Source: G963668185 sp965237445
GTDB lineage: Bacteria; Chloroflexota; Dehalococcoidia; Lucifugimonadales; G963668185
Direction of reading: 5' to 3'
DNA length: 64,000 nucleotides
NCBI GenBank assembly: GCA_965237445.1
Contig: OZ250142.1
Coordinates: forward strand, 496,001 to 560,000
In this document: positions 26,279 through 35,444 of the stretch, one piece after another
Layout of the letters: each line of letters opens with the position of its first letter
Position numbering within the stretch: the stretch's first letter is position 1
Position numbers and translations under genes: made by a program
The notes under the pieces: generated by a model
Databases searched by the model: none
Told to the model about the DNA's origin: nothing
Seen by the model: the letters and a program-made list of their open reading frames with translations, nothing else

Positions 26279-27307
26279 CTAAGGTGTGAGTACAACGCGA
26301 CCGAATGTCTCGCGGGCCCGCATTTTCGCGTAGGCCTCGGCAGCTTGCTCCAGCGAGTACCGTTCAGAGACCACCGGCCTCAGGTTGCCGGCAGAAACAA
26401 GCTCGATGGCAGTCTCAACGTCGGAGCGGCCTGCTCCGGACGATGCTCGCAATGAAGCGTCACGGAATACCAGTTCGGCCAGGTTAAAGGACGCTCGACT
26501 GCCCGCGACTTCACCGAGCAGCACCATTCGCCCGAACTGTGCCAGGCTGCGCAGAGCGGACAGGAACGTCGGCGAACCCACCGTATCGATCACGACATCG
26601 ACGCCCTGATCCTCGGTCAACGCCACTACGATCTCCGAAAAGTCAAACTCTCCTGTCAAGACCGACTCGCACCCGAACCGTGCTTCCAGTTGCTCGGCCT
26701 TCTCCGATGAGCCGGTTACGGCTATGACGCGGGCTCCGGCATAAGCCGCCGCCTGAATGGCGTGCACGCCCAGGCCACCGCTTGCACCTGTCACAAGCAC
26801 GGTCTCCCCGGCAGCTATCTGCGCCACTTGATTCACGGCGCGGTGAACAACGCCGATGGGACAGGCCAGGAGAGCCGCCTCGACAATGTCCACGCTTGGA
26901 GGCACCTTAACAATGCAATTCTCAGGCAGTGTCACGAATTCGGCGAATCCACCGTTCAGGGCATGCCCAACACCCGCTCCCTCGAAGCACCTGTACTCCC
27001 GGCCTGAGGTGCACCTGGCGCATTCACCACAGAACCGGTTCAGCATTGCTACTACGGAATCGCCGACGGCTGCCTGGGTAGCGCCGGGTCCTAGCTCCGC
27101 AATTCGGCCAGATATCTCGTGCCCCAAGATGACGTCGTGCCGGACGCCGCGCCGCAGGAGGCCGGACATCACCGCCATGTCGTGGCGGCACATCCCGCAG
27201 GCTGCCACCTCCACCAGTACCTCTCCGGCACCGGGCCTCGGTGTAGGTATGTCTCGAACGCTTAGGGCCGGAGGGTCGCCAGGGCGCTCGACGAAGAGTG
27301 CCTTCAA
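26279..27307 (-). CDS. Zinc-dependent alcohol dehydrogenase (MDR family)
   Basis: A 342-residue medium-chain dehydrogenase. The catalytic zinc site is indicated by 'ACGMCRHDM' and 'LGHEISGRI'. The structural zinc is bound by four Cys in 'CGECARCTSGREYRCFEG', and the Rossmann motif is 'VTGASGGLGVHAIQAA'. It oxidises an alcohol or reduces an aldehyde or enoyl compound with NAD(P); the substrate is unknown. It overlaps the upstream DUF1932-type dehydrogenase by 4 bases on the same strand, so the pair is probably an operon acting on successive intermediates. Confidence 0.9.
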   Translation of the reverse strand: MKALFVERPGDPPALSVRDIPTPRPGAGEVLVEVAACGMCRHDMAVMSGLLRRGVRHDVILGHEISGRIAELGPGATQAAVGDSVVAMLNRFCGECARCTSGREYRCFEGAGVGHALNGGFAEFVTLPENCIVKVPPSVDIVEAALLACPIGVVHRAVNQVAQIAAGETVLVTGASGGLGVHAIQAAAYAGARVIAVTGSSEKAEQLEARFGCESVLTGEFDFSEIVVALTEDQGVDVVIDTVGSPTFLSALRSLAQFGRMVLLGEVAGSRASFNLAELVFRDASLRASSGAGRSDVETAIELVSAGNLRPVVSERYSLEQAAEAYAKMRARETFGRVVLTP

Positions 27308-28200
27308 TGTTGCGCGGTTGGCTGGGCAGCTTCTCGCGCGAACACTTCGATTGTCTCCTCCAATGTGCGGTCAGAGTCTGCGTCCTCCGGGTTCTCTGCC
27401 GCCAAGGGAGTCCTGCTGAGCAGCCTGAAGATGTCCGCGGCACCAAGATGGAAGTGGGCCGTGGAGCCTGCATGCTCGAAAGACGCGGCGATTTCCTCCA
27501 TCTCGCCGATCCAGCGAGCAGCAGGGCTTGCGACGTGCGGCACGCTAGCCCGCATTCTCGAGAGCGTATCGGGCTGGCTGTAAGAGAACTCCTGCTCGAG
27601 CTCGTTCGATACGCCAAAGGATGCGGCCGCGGTTAGAACGGCCACGTGCAAAGCGCTCGTGCCCTTGGTGAGGCCCGCGTAGCACATCTTGATGGCAGAA
27701 GCTCGGCCGACCTCGGGCCCCATTGGCTTAACTTCGATTCCCTTTCCATCGAGCTCTCCGAGCGGCCCGGTGTCCGGTCCGGAAGCGTAGAACCTCGGCG
27801 CCGCACCCCTGCCCGGAGGGCCGCCGATGATCGACGCGTCAATGTACCCGCCGCCGGCTGAAGTTACGATGGACCCGATCTCTTGGGAGGTCATGGGCGA
27901 GACTGCATTGCAATCGGCGTAGACAAGATCACTCCCTGAGGTGCGAATGGCTTCGGCAACGGCCTGCGCGGTCTCAGCAGCTCGTGCGGGCACGAGAATG
28001 GACAGGAGCAGGTCCGCCTCCCCAACGAGCACTTCGTAACTTGGAACATCACGGAAGCCGGCTGCGCGAGCCAGTCCGCGGGTCCGTTCGCTCCGGCCAG
28101 CAAGACAAGTGATCACATCCAGACCGTGTTCCACGAGCGCGCCGCCGACTGAATGCCCCATGTCGCCGGGGCTGAGTATCGCAACGGTCTTAACTGGCAT
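27304..28200 (-). CDS. NAD(P)-binding beta-hydroxyacid dehydrogenase-like protein with DUF1932 domain
   Basis: A 298-residue protein. The N-terminal Rossmann domain is of the 6-phosphogluconate/3-hydroxyisobutyrate dehydrogenase type ('VAILSPGDMGHSVGGAL'), and 'YADCNAVSP' and 'DASIIGGPP' follow. The helical C-terminal domain contains the conserved Lys region 'ASAIKMCYAGLTKG' and matches DUF1932 proteins. Such enzymes reduce or oxidise small hydroxy acids. It is upstream of, and overlaps, the zinc alcohol dehydrogenase gene. The glycine-rich loop departs from GxGxxG (GDMG after SP), which may shift cofactor preference. Confidence 0.82.
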   Translation of the reverse strand: MPVKTVAILSPGDMGHSVGGALVEHGLDVITCLAGRSERTRGLARAAGFRDVPSYEVLVGEADLLLSILVPARAAETAQAVAEAIRTSGSDLVYADCNAVSPMTSQEIGSIVTSAGGGYIDASIIGGPPGRGAAPRFYASGPDTGPLGELDGKGIEVKPMGPEVGRASAIKMCYAGLTKGTSALHVAVLTAAASFGVSNELEQEFSYSQPDTLSRMRASVPHVASPAARWIGEMEEIAASFEHAGSTAHFHLGAADIFRLLSRTPLAAENPEDADSDRTLEETIEVFAREAAQPTAQH

Positions 28201-28876
28201 AGATGGCCTCCTTCGCGCCTATCCTAACGTTTGCCAACAGTGATGTGCATGCATACACGGCAGACCCGAATTTATGTACCCTTCGCCGCAAGGGTCTTCG
28301 GCGAGGATGCTCGTCCGGCAATTTTCGAGTCCAGAATTCGGGTTTCTGTCTCAATTTGCCTCACAGCGTAGTTGATACCGCCGTATGCATGAGGCAGTCC
28401 CGCATCGCCGTAGAGCCGGTTTGAAGGGTCTTGAGGCGCATCCGACCAAGTGTGAAGCACCTGCGAGAAGTCCGGCCTTAGCCCTTACGGCCCAACCCCA
28501 CTCACGACACCCTCGTACTGGGATACCGGGCGCGTGTCCCGTCGGTCCGGCCAAATGCGGCCAATTCATACCTAAGAGGCGTGTGTGAAATTCTCCTGAG
28601 GCGGCCATATGCGGCCAAAACCGGCCACAGTTTCGAGATGGGCATACTGCTGCACAAGGGCTGAATTGCTGTCATTCGCATAAGACGATAATAGCATATT
28701 TGTTCGTCTAGGGCAATGCTGTGCAGGCCTTTCGCGTGGAGCGCGCGATCGTCGGGAGGTCTGGACAGAGGCGACTTCAGTGCTTACAGGCCCTGTAGTC
28801 CACTTCAATGAAGCACAATCGAGGCTGCAATCGGATTCTGTGCTTGGCAGGGGGTATGCTGCCAAAGCGCAGCTAC
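28201..28876. other. Intergenic region with inverted GGCCAAAACC repeats
   Basis: No supported gene. The 15-mer cggccaaaaccggcc at 28612-28626 is the reverse complement of the repeat near 21103-21127. Related gcggcca units occur at about 28555-28563 and 28602-28607. The rest is unstructured, and the short frames on both strands have no ribosome sites. The promoter for the dehydrogenase pair must lie at the left end of this interval. Confidence 0.55.
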
Positions 28877-30109
28877 TCAACTCCCGGAGCGTACGGCGAA
28901 GTCCGACCGAGCGGCCGCTAGGAGTCTTGGGTCATGCAGAACATCGCAGGCCGTAAGCGCCAGCGTCTTGGCCACGAGTATGCCCTGCTCTTGTGCCAGC
29001 TCAGAACCTGCGGCCTCGGTCATCTTTATTGAGTGACCTGGCACCGGCTCATCACTGACCGCAAAGCTGACGGCGAACGACGGCAGTGCATGGCTGACGT
29101 TCCCGAAGTCGGTGGAGCCTCCAATGGAGCGATCTCCAGGCGGTGGCACGTGGGTCATGAGACCGACAGAATTTGCGGCCGACAGGGCGGCCGATGCCAG
29201 TGGCGAGTTGGGGCGCACGTTCTCGTACAGCGGATCGCCGGTCAGAATCTCGAGGCGAGCCCCGGTCATGGACGCCGCTCCTTCGGCTACTCCTCGCACC
29301 TTATTGACAACTTCAGCAAGGTACTCACGATCCTTGGCTCTCAGGTAGAAGTTAGCTTCTGCGTATGAAGGGACGACGTTGGGAGCAGAGCCGCCATGAG
29401 TAATCACGCCGTGGACGCGCGCGTCATCCCGCAGATGTTGCCGCAGCGAGTCGATTCCTGCGAACAGGTGCAGAACGGCATTAAGAGCGTTAATCCCCTC
29501 GTGCGGGGCCGACGAGGCATGCGCGGCCTTACCGTGGAAAGCGTAACGGTATCCGACCAACGCTACCGAAAGACTTTCTCCGACCGGGACGTCTGTCTGG
29601 ATAATCGTACGATCCGAGGCTGGGTGACTGGAAAGCGCGACATCGACGCCGTCGAACACGCCGGCGTCCAACATTCGTATCTTGGCGCCGTTGGTCTCCT
29701 CCGCAGGCGTGCCGAGCACAACAACCGTGCCGTCCATGCCGTCCAACGCAGCCTGAGCCCCGATTCCGGCACCCACCGCAGACTGGGCTATGAGGTTGTG
29801 CCCGCAGCCATGACCGATGTCAGGTAGGGCGTCGTACTCGGCAAGGATCGCGACAACTGGACCATCCGAGCTTCCCGCGGCCACGGCCCTGAAGGCCGTC
29901 TCGATTCCGGCGACCGGACGCTCCACCTCGAACCCGTGCCCGTCCAGGAACCCGGTCAGCACTTCGGCCGCGTGGTGCTCCTCATTGCCGAGCTCTGGGT
30001 GCGCATGGATGTCCAGGCTGACATCGATCAATTCTTCACGGACCGAGTCGATGGCCGCCACCACCGAGTCCAGGTACGGTATCTCTCGAGCCATGTGGGT
30101 GGTATCCAC
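28877..30109 (-). CDS. M20-family amidohydrolase/peptidase
   Basis: A 410-residue M20D-like hydrolase of the AbgB/aminoacylase type. The metal-binding and catalytic region reads 'AEYDALPDIGHGCGHNLI', with further metal ligands in 'GTPAEETNGAK' (the catalytic Glu pair) and 'AAHASSAPHEG'. The lid (dimerisation) domain lies at about residues 190-300. It cleaves amide bonds of N-acyl amino acids or p-aminobenzoyl-type conjugates in the cytosol. It has no signal peptide. It stands alone between two gene-free intervals. Confidence 0.88.
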   Translation of the reverse strand: MDTTHMAREIPYLDSVVAAIDSVREELIDVSLDIHAHPELGNEEHHAAEVLTGFLDGHGFEVERPVAGIETAFRAVAAGSSDGPVVAILAEYDALPDIGHGCGHNLIAQSAVGAGIGAQAALDGMDGTVVVLGTPAEETNGAKIRMLDAGVFDGVDVALSSHPASDRTIIQTDVPVGESLSVALVGYRYAFHGKAAHASSAPHEGINALNAVLHLFAGIDSLRQHLRDDARVHGVITHGGSAPNVVPSYAEANFYLRAKDREYLAEVVNKVRGVAEGAASMTGARLEILTGDPLYENVRPNSPLASAALSAANSVGLMTHVPPPGDRSIGGSTDFGNVSHALPSFAVSFAVSDEPVPGHSIKMTEAAGSELAQEQGILVAKTLALTACDVLHDPRLLAAARSDFAVRSGS

Positions 30110-30791
30110 GTGCTTCTCCCGGTAGAAGTGTCTCTTGCCTTCTCGCAGCGGCGGCGATTGTGCGCCTACACGATACTCGCGTGTCGGAGAGGTTGCATTT
30201 CAGCCTGAGGCCCCTAAACGCAGCATGGCCGCCCATCGCTGAGCGGCCATACTTCTTTGCTCCGGAGCAACTGCCCCGCAGGCTATCCGGCTGTATGAGC
30301 CAGGAGACATTAGAGCAGCGTTACCAACTCTCGCCTCGCCTGTGGGCAGACAGTAGCCTGACCGATTCCCTGCCGGGAACTCAGCCAGGCGATCCTGAAG
30401 GGTACTTCCACTGGTTGACCAGAACGTGAAGCCTAATCAACTTTGACCTCCCCTCTTCCAGCGCACTTGATGCGCCGGTTAGTGCCCGGAGAGGACCAGT
30501 AGTCAAAGCGCAATCGCCCCTTTTGTCCTCCCTCGCCGCACAATGAGATTAGCATCCGAAAAGGTCGCCTGTCAAGGATTCTGTTACGCTTTCCGCCTCT
30601 GCAAGTCAAAACATCAAGTGCAACATTTCACAATACGCCCAGGATTGCGAAATTCGTCACAGATGTCCGGAGGACCATGGCACAAGCGTACAGGGCCGGG
30701 CCACGACTCCAGAGTCCTACGCGCAACATAGGAGTTCATGCTATACAAGAAGCATGAACGGCAAACAATCTCCATTTGACGGAACGTTCAC
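30110..30791. other. Intergenic region with one 8-bp hairpin
   Basis: An atggccgc/gcggccat stem (30225-30232/30243-30250, 10-nt loop) is the only structure I see; it lacks a T-tract. A 44-codon frame from ATG 30295 to 30429 lacks a ribosome site and family resemblance, and I do not call it a gene. The AT-rich part around 30600-30790 probably carries the promoter of the YihY gene. Confidence 0.5.
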
Positions 30792-31739
30792 ATGGTAGCT
30801 GGTCGAATAAGATCAGGAATGTGGCTAATCTGGCTCAGGCCGTGGATCCGGTTAGCCAGCGGGATTTGGTCCAGGCTTAGCAGCCTGTTCCTTGTTCAGC
30901 TTATTGTGCGTGTAATCAGGGAACTGTCCGAGGATGACGCCACACACATGGCGGCGGGCATCGCCTACTACGCGCTGTTCTCAGTTTTCCCGCTGGCGCT
31001 GGGCATGACCGCCCTTTTCGGTGTTTTCCTCGAAACAGAGACGGTGGTTTCGAGACTCACGCAGTTCGCAAACGAGTACCTTCCGGGCACAGAGAACCTA
31101 ATCAAGCAGAATGTGGAGTCCGCGCTGGCCCTGAGAGGGGCGATAGGGCTGTTCGCTGTACTGGGACTGTTCTGGGCCGCCAGCGCCGTCTTCGGGGCGC
31201 TTAACCGTTCAATCAACCGGGCCTGGGACATTCAGACTGACCTGCCGATATACAAAGGCAAGCCCCGCCAGCTACTGATGGCAGTTGGAGTGGCGTTTCT
31301 CTTCATCATGTCACTCGGAGCAGCCGCGCTCGCCAGAGAGGCGGAGCGCATATCCGAGTCCGGCATACCGGGGATCGAATCGATCCCAACCCTGTCAGGT
31401 GAGGTCTTCCTGAGGATTGCTTCAAGCCTGCTTACTCTGACCATATTCCTTCTGATCTACAGGTACATGCCAAACACCAAGACGTACTGGCAATACATCT
31501 GGCCGGGCGCAATCGTCGGAGCATCGCTGTTCGAGGCGGCGAAGAACATATTCCTCGTCTATACGTCCCGCATTGCCAACTTCGAGAACATTTACGGTTC
31601 GCTCGCTCCGGTCATCGCCCTGCTCCTATGGGCATACGTGGCGAGCTTCATCCTTATCCTGGGCGCGGAGATCAGCTCAGAGTACGAACGGCTCAAGAAA
31701 GGTGCGGCGCGGGGCAGGCTATTGGAACCGGACTCCTGA
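30792..31739 (+). CDS. YihY/BrkB-family membrane protein
   Basis: A 315-residue inner-membrane protein with six TM segments in about residues 55-290. Family signatures are 'DDATHMAAGIAYYALFSVFPL' near the first helix and 'GAIVGASLFEAAKNIFLVYTSRIANFENIYGSLAPVIALLLWAY' at the end (quoted in part), both characteristic of the YihY/virulence-factor BrkB family. Its function is unsettled; proposals include transport, and it is not a ribonuclease. The start at ATG 30792 gives a 30-residue amphipathic leader; no strong ribosome site distinguishes it. Confidence 0.88.
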   Translation: MVAGRIRSGMWLIWLRPWIRLASGIWSRLSSLFLVQLIVRVIRELSEDDATHMAAGIAYYALFSVFPLALGMTALFGVFLETETVVSRLTQFANEYLPGTENLIKQNVESALALRGAIGLFAVLGLFWAASAVFGALNRSINRAWDIQTDLPIYKGKPRQLLMAVGVAFLFIMSLGAAALAREAERISESGIPGIESIPTLSGEVFLRIASSLLTLTIFLLIYRYMPNTKTYWQYIWPGAIVGASLFEAAKNIFLVYTSRIANFENIYGSLAPVIALLLWAYVASFILILGAEISSEYERLKKGAARGRLLEPDS

Positions 31740-31870
31740 CGGCCCTGCGCTGCCTCCGACCAGCTGCCCTGGGACGGCCATTCGCCCACAACGAGGTCCG
31801 AGACGCGGCCAAAGTCATGTGAGCAACTCCGTTCATGCGAAGCCTCCCCGCAATCTGATAGGCTCGTTGG

Positions 31871-33259
31871 ATGCGGCCAAGCGAAGCTTCCCTCAAGATA
31901 GAGAACGCCGAGTACATCGTCTCTGTGGACGCCGGGCGGCGCATCGTCCGCGACGGCAGCATAGTTGTCGAGGGCTCCACGATAACCCACGTCGGCAAGG
32001 CGGACGAGCTGTCCACAGTACCGGCGGACCAAGTCATCGACGCTCGGCACATGGTCGTCACACCAGGGTTCACGAACGGCCACATGCACGTCAGCTACGC
32101 GCATGCCACGCGGGGCATCTTTCCCGACGACATGCCGACACCCGAGTACCTGCGCACTGTGTTCAGGCTTCAACAGGCGATGACGGACGAGGAAGAGTAC
32201 CTCACATCCCTCCTGGGGATAACGGAACTGCTCAAGTACGGTGTGACAACGTTCCTGGACCCGGGCACGACAACGCACCTGGACGCCTGCATGGAGGCAT
32301 ATCGAGAGTCGGGCTGCCGGATCATTGTCGGCAGGTCCGTCAACGACGCGGGCGATGTCGCCGGTGTGCCGCCAACCGACACGGACGAAGCGATTGCGGC
32401 GACCGAGGATACGATCCGGCGATATGACGGCGCCCTGGACGGGCGGGTGACAGCGTGGGCGATGCCCTTCTCGCAAGATTCCTGCACTGTGGACCTACTT
32501 GTTCAACTCAAGCGGATGGCCGACGCACATGAGACGGGCATGACTCTGCACCAGACCAATCTCAAGGAGACTGCGGAAGCGCACAAGGCCGAGCACGGCC
32601 ACTACCCTGTAGAGTGCCTGGAGCGAGACGGCCTGTTGGGGCCGAACGTGTTGCTGGCCCACCTGGCATTCGCGGACCAGGCGGAGATAGACGCGCTGGC
32701 GAAGACGGACACTAAAGTCGTGCTCTGCCCCACGGCCGCGCTGAAACAGGGGTCCGGCCTCGGACCGCACGGAGTCCTTCCGGAGCTGCTGGAGCAGGGG
32801 GTCTGCGTGGGACTGGGAACGGACGCCGGTAACAACTCCAACTTGACGGAGACTATGCGCTCGATGTACCTGGCCGCGACGTTGTTCAAGGACGCACGCC
32901 GCACCACAGGCGTAGTCACGGCCGAGCAGGCGCTGGAGATGGCCACCCTCGATGGAGCGCGGGCTCTCGGTCTCGGTGCTGAGACGGGCTCAATCGAGGT
33001 TGGAAAGAAGGCGGACATCGTCCTCTTCGATACTCGGCGCCCGGAGTGGCGGACACTGTTCAATCCTGTGAACACTCTCGTTTACGGCGCCGATGGCCGA
33101 AGCGTGCACACGGTAATCGTGGACGGCAGGATCGTCGTACAAGACCACGCGCCGACATACGTGGACGAGTGGGAACTGATCCAGAAGGTGCAACCGATAG
33201 GCGAGGACATGATGCGACGGACCGGCGTCTCCTTCAGCACCAGGTGGCCGGTGGTCTGA
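31871..33259 (+). CDS. Amidohydrolase/deaminase (TrzN/AtzA/SsnA-like)
   Basis: A 462-residue metal-dependent hydrolase of the amidohydrolase superfamily. The metal ligands are His71 and His73 in 'GFTNGHMHVSYAH', a His in 'TLHQTNLKET', another in 'LLAHLAFAD', and the Asp in 'LGTDAGNNSN'. The composite beta-sandwich closes at the C-terminus with 'GKKADIVLFDTRRPEW'. Family members deaminate or dechlorinate heterocycles such as guanine, cytosine or s-triazines; the substrate here is unknown. It precedes the DHH phosphoesterase gene by 2 bp on the same strand. Confidence 0.88.
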   Translation: MRPSEASLKIENAEYIVSVDAGRRIVRDGSIVVEGSTITHVGKADELSTVPADQVIDARHMVVTPGFTNGHMHVSYAHATRGIFPDDMPTPEYLRTVFRLQQAMTDEEEYLTSLLGITELLKYGVTTFLDPGTTTHLDACMEAYRESGCRIIVGRSVNDAGDVAGVPPTDTDEAIAATEDTIRRYDGALDGRVTAWAMPFSQDSCTVDLLVQLKRMADAHETGMTLHQTNLKETAEAHKAEHGHYPVECLERDGLLGPNVLLAHLAFADQAEIDALAKTDTKVVLCPTAALKQGSGLGPHGVLPELLEQGVCVGLGTDAGNNSNLTETMRSMYLAATLFKDARRTTGVVTAEQALEMATLDGARALGLGAETGSIEVGKKADIVLFDTRRPEWRTLFNPVNTLVYGADGRSVHTVIVDGRIVVQDHAPTYVDEWELIQKVQPIGEDMMRRTGVSFSTRWPVV

Positions 33260-33261
33260 GC

Positions 33262-34314
33262 ATGGGGACAACATCAGGAAGGGCGGCCACCGCCGGGATG
33301 TCGACACCCGCCTTGAGGCAGGCAGCGGACGCTATCCTGACGCACGACACCTTTCTGCTAACCACGCACCGTGAGCCTGACGGGGACGGGCTGGGCGCCG
33401 AGTCGGGCTTTTACGCGGCGCTAGTCCAGATGGGCAAGGACGTCAGGATCGTCAACAACGATACACTCCCAGACCGCTTCGGATTCCTCCCCTACCATGA
33501 GGCCTTCGAGACGTACGATGCCACCGTACATGACGAGTTTATCAATAGTGTTGACGCTGTAGTCGTGTTGGATGCGGCTCATCCGAACAGGACTGGTCGG
33601 ATGGAACCGGCACTGATCTCCTATGGGGGTCTTACACTCACAATCGACCACCACCAATTCTCGGGATGGGCGGCCATAGACCTGGTCGATTCATATGCCT
33701 CCGCGGCCGCACAGGTCGCCCAGGCGCTGATCGAGGTCCTTCCGGTTGCGCTGACGCCCGACATCGCCAACGCACTGTATGTTGGCCTGGCGAGCGACAC
33801 GCAGAATTTCACGACCGCGAACACCACCGCAAGCTCTCACGAGAGCGCAGCCCGACTGGTCCAAGCGGGAGCTGACCCGGCCGAGGCAAATCGGCTCCTG
33901 TCGGCTACCTGGGAGATCCAGAGAGCCAGGCTGCTGGGCAGCTTTCTGGCCAATCTGGAACTTTCAGCGGATGAGCAGATGGTCTGGGGTCTGATAACGG
34001 GCGAGGACCTTTCCAAATATGGAGTGGACAGGTCCGAGCTTGAGGGGTTTGTGAATCGAATGCTAATGATCGCGTCGGCGAAGACAGCGATGATGCTCGT
34101 GGAAGAGCCGGACGGTTCCTACCGTATCAGCATGAGAGCGAGGCCTGGCCTCAGAGTTGACGACCTGGCGGAAGCTCTAGGGGGAGGCGGACACAGGCTA
34201 GCGGCCGGCGCGCGAGTTTCGCAAGCAAGGGGCAAGGCGATGATCGAGGTGCTTCGCAGGTACGGTGGGATGACCTTGTCAAGCAACAGGACAGGAACAC
34301 GGCCGGCGGGCTAG
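33262..34314 (+). CDS. DHH/DHHA1 phosphoesterase, NrnA-like
   Basis: About 350 residues from ATG 33262 (ATG 33298 is also in frame). The DHH domain has 'HREPDGDGLGAE', 'VVLDAAHPNR' and 'TIDHHQF', the manganese-binding triad of NrnA/RecJ-type enzymes. The C-terminal DHHA1 domain shows 'GGGGHRLAAGARV'. Such enzymes degrade oligoribonucleotides of 2-5 nt and may hydrolyse pAp or cyclic-di-AMP breakdown products. A link with cyclic-di-AMP would interest the potassium cluster in this window, but that is only inference. It converges with the iron-transporter gene, overlapping it by 4 bases. Confidence 0.9.
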   Translation: MGTTSGRAATAGMSTPALRQAADAILTHDTFLLTTHREPDGDGLGAESGFYAALVQMGKDVRIVNNDTLPDRFGFLPYHEAFETYDATVHDEFINSVDAVVVLDAAHPNRTGRMEPALISYGGLTLTIDHHQFSGWAAIDLVDSYASAAAQVAQALIEVLPVALTPDIANALYVGLASDTQNFTTANTTASSHESAARLVQAGADPAEANRLLSATWEIQRARLLGSFLANLELSADEQMVWGLITGEDLSKYGVDRSELEGFVNRMLMIASAKTAMMLVEEPDGSYRISMRARPGLRVDDLAEALGGGGHRLAAGARVSQARGKAMIEVLRRYGGMTLSSNRTGTRPAG

Positions 34315-35354
34315 CCCAACACTGCGACGCCGATCAGCCGGCCAATTCCGTAAGTGATGCCCGCTGCCAGTCCACCTGCCAAGAGCATGCGCGCCGCCCC
34401 CCACAGGGGATGTCGGCCAGTCATTGCCCCCAACAAGGCTCCTACGGCGAATAGCGCCACTCCGCTGAGCGCTGCGCTCAGGACAAAGGCGATTTCTCCG
34501 AGCTGAAGGATGTATGAGATCAGCGGGACAATGGCGCCGGCTGTGAACGCCAGGAATGAGCTGATGGCAGCGCCTACCGGCGATCCCAACTGGCCCGGGT
34601 CCAAGCCAAGCTCCTCCTTCGCCATCGTATCCAGAGCCACTTCCGGATCGGACATCACGCTCGCCGCCATGCGCCGGGCGTCGCGATCGCTCAGGCCCTT
34701 CGCGCGGTAGATCAGCCGCAGCTCCTCCTCCTCCTCTTCCGGATTCTCCTCAATCTCTACCCGCTCCTGTCGGATCTGGTACTCGTACAGGTCCCTTTGC
34801 GACCTGACCGAAACGTACTCTCCGGCTGCCATCGAAAACGCGCCCGCCAGCAGGCCGGCAGAGCCTGCCAGCAACACGATATCGGCGTCTCCTACTCCAC
34901 CCGACACGCCCATAACCAGGCTTAGATTTGACACAAGACCGTCGTTCATTCCCATAACGCCGGCGCGCAGGTTGTTGCCTATGCCAACGCGGTGAGCGCG
35001 TTCATTTATGCCGGTGACATCCTGCATAGACACACCCGCCATTGCGGCAAGCTTTGCGGTGTGATCAAGCTCTTCGTCCAGGATGTCCGCAGCTTCCGGA
35101 TCTCCGGCGTAGGCTTTAATCTCGTCTGCCTCCAGGCGCAAAAGCACGGGCAGAACGCGGTTAGTACCAAACACGGAAGCGCCGAGCTTCAGTAGCCTGG
35201 GCTTCAGGCCGCGCCTGCCGGGGTCCAGCGATGCGGGGTCCAGACCCAGCATGGCGGCCCACTTGGCCGCGTGGCGCATTTCGATTTCAACGAGATCGCG
35301 AAAGATCTGTGCACGTTCAGGATCGCGCTCAGCCTCGGCAAGAGCCGTGTACAT
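34311..35354 (-). CDS. Ferritin-like/VIT1 fusion iron-manganese transporter (MbfA-type)
   Basis: A 347-residue protein with a ferritin-like four-helix part (about 1-110; metal ligands in 'EIEMRHAAKW' and 'EELDHTAKLA') fused to a VIT1/CCC1 membrane domain ('GMNDGLVSNLSLVMGVSGG', then four or five TM segments). It is expected to export iron or manganese. The first ferritin helix extends upstream in frame (readable as 'RKYREYLDSELEAVH') to an in-frame stop, yet there is no ATG, GTG or TTG there. An ATA at 35426 is the only near-start, giving about 371 residues. ATG 35354 would delete half a helix. Confidence 0.88.
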   Translation of the reverse strand: MYTALAEAERDPERAQIFRDLVEIEMRHAAKWAAMLGLDPASLDPGRRGLKPRLLKLGASVFGTNRVLPVLLRLEADEIKAYAGDPEAADILDEELDHTAKLAAMAGVSMQDVTGINERAHRVGIGNNLRAGVMGMNDGLVSNLSLVMGVSGGVGDADIVLLAGSAGLLAGAFSMAAGEYVSVRSQRDLYEYQIRQERVEIEENPEEEEEELRLIYRAKGLSDRDARRMAASVMSDPEVALDTMAKEELGLDPGQLGSPVGAAISSFLAFTAGAIVPLISYILQLGEIAFVLSAALSGVALFAVGALLGAMTGRHPLWGAARMLLAGGLAAGITYGIGRLIGVAVLG

Positions 35355-35444
35355 GTGGACCGCTTCGAGCTCAGAGTCGAGATACTCGCGATACTTTCGT
35401 CTCGTCGCGTCTTGCGTGCGTACTATGGTGGTCTGACCCTCTCT

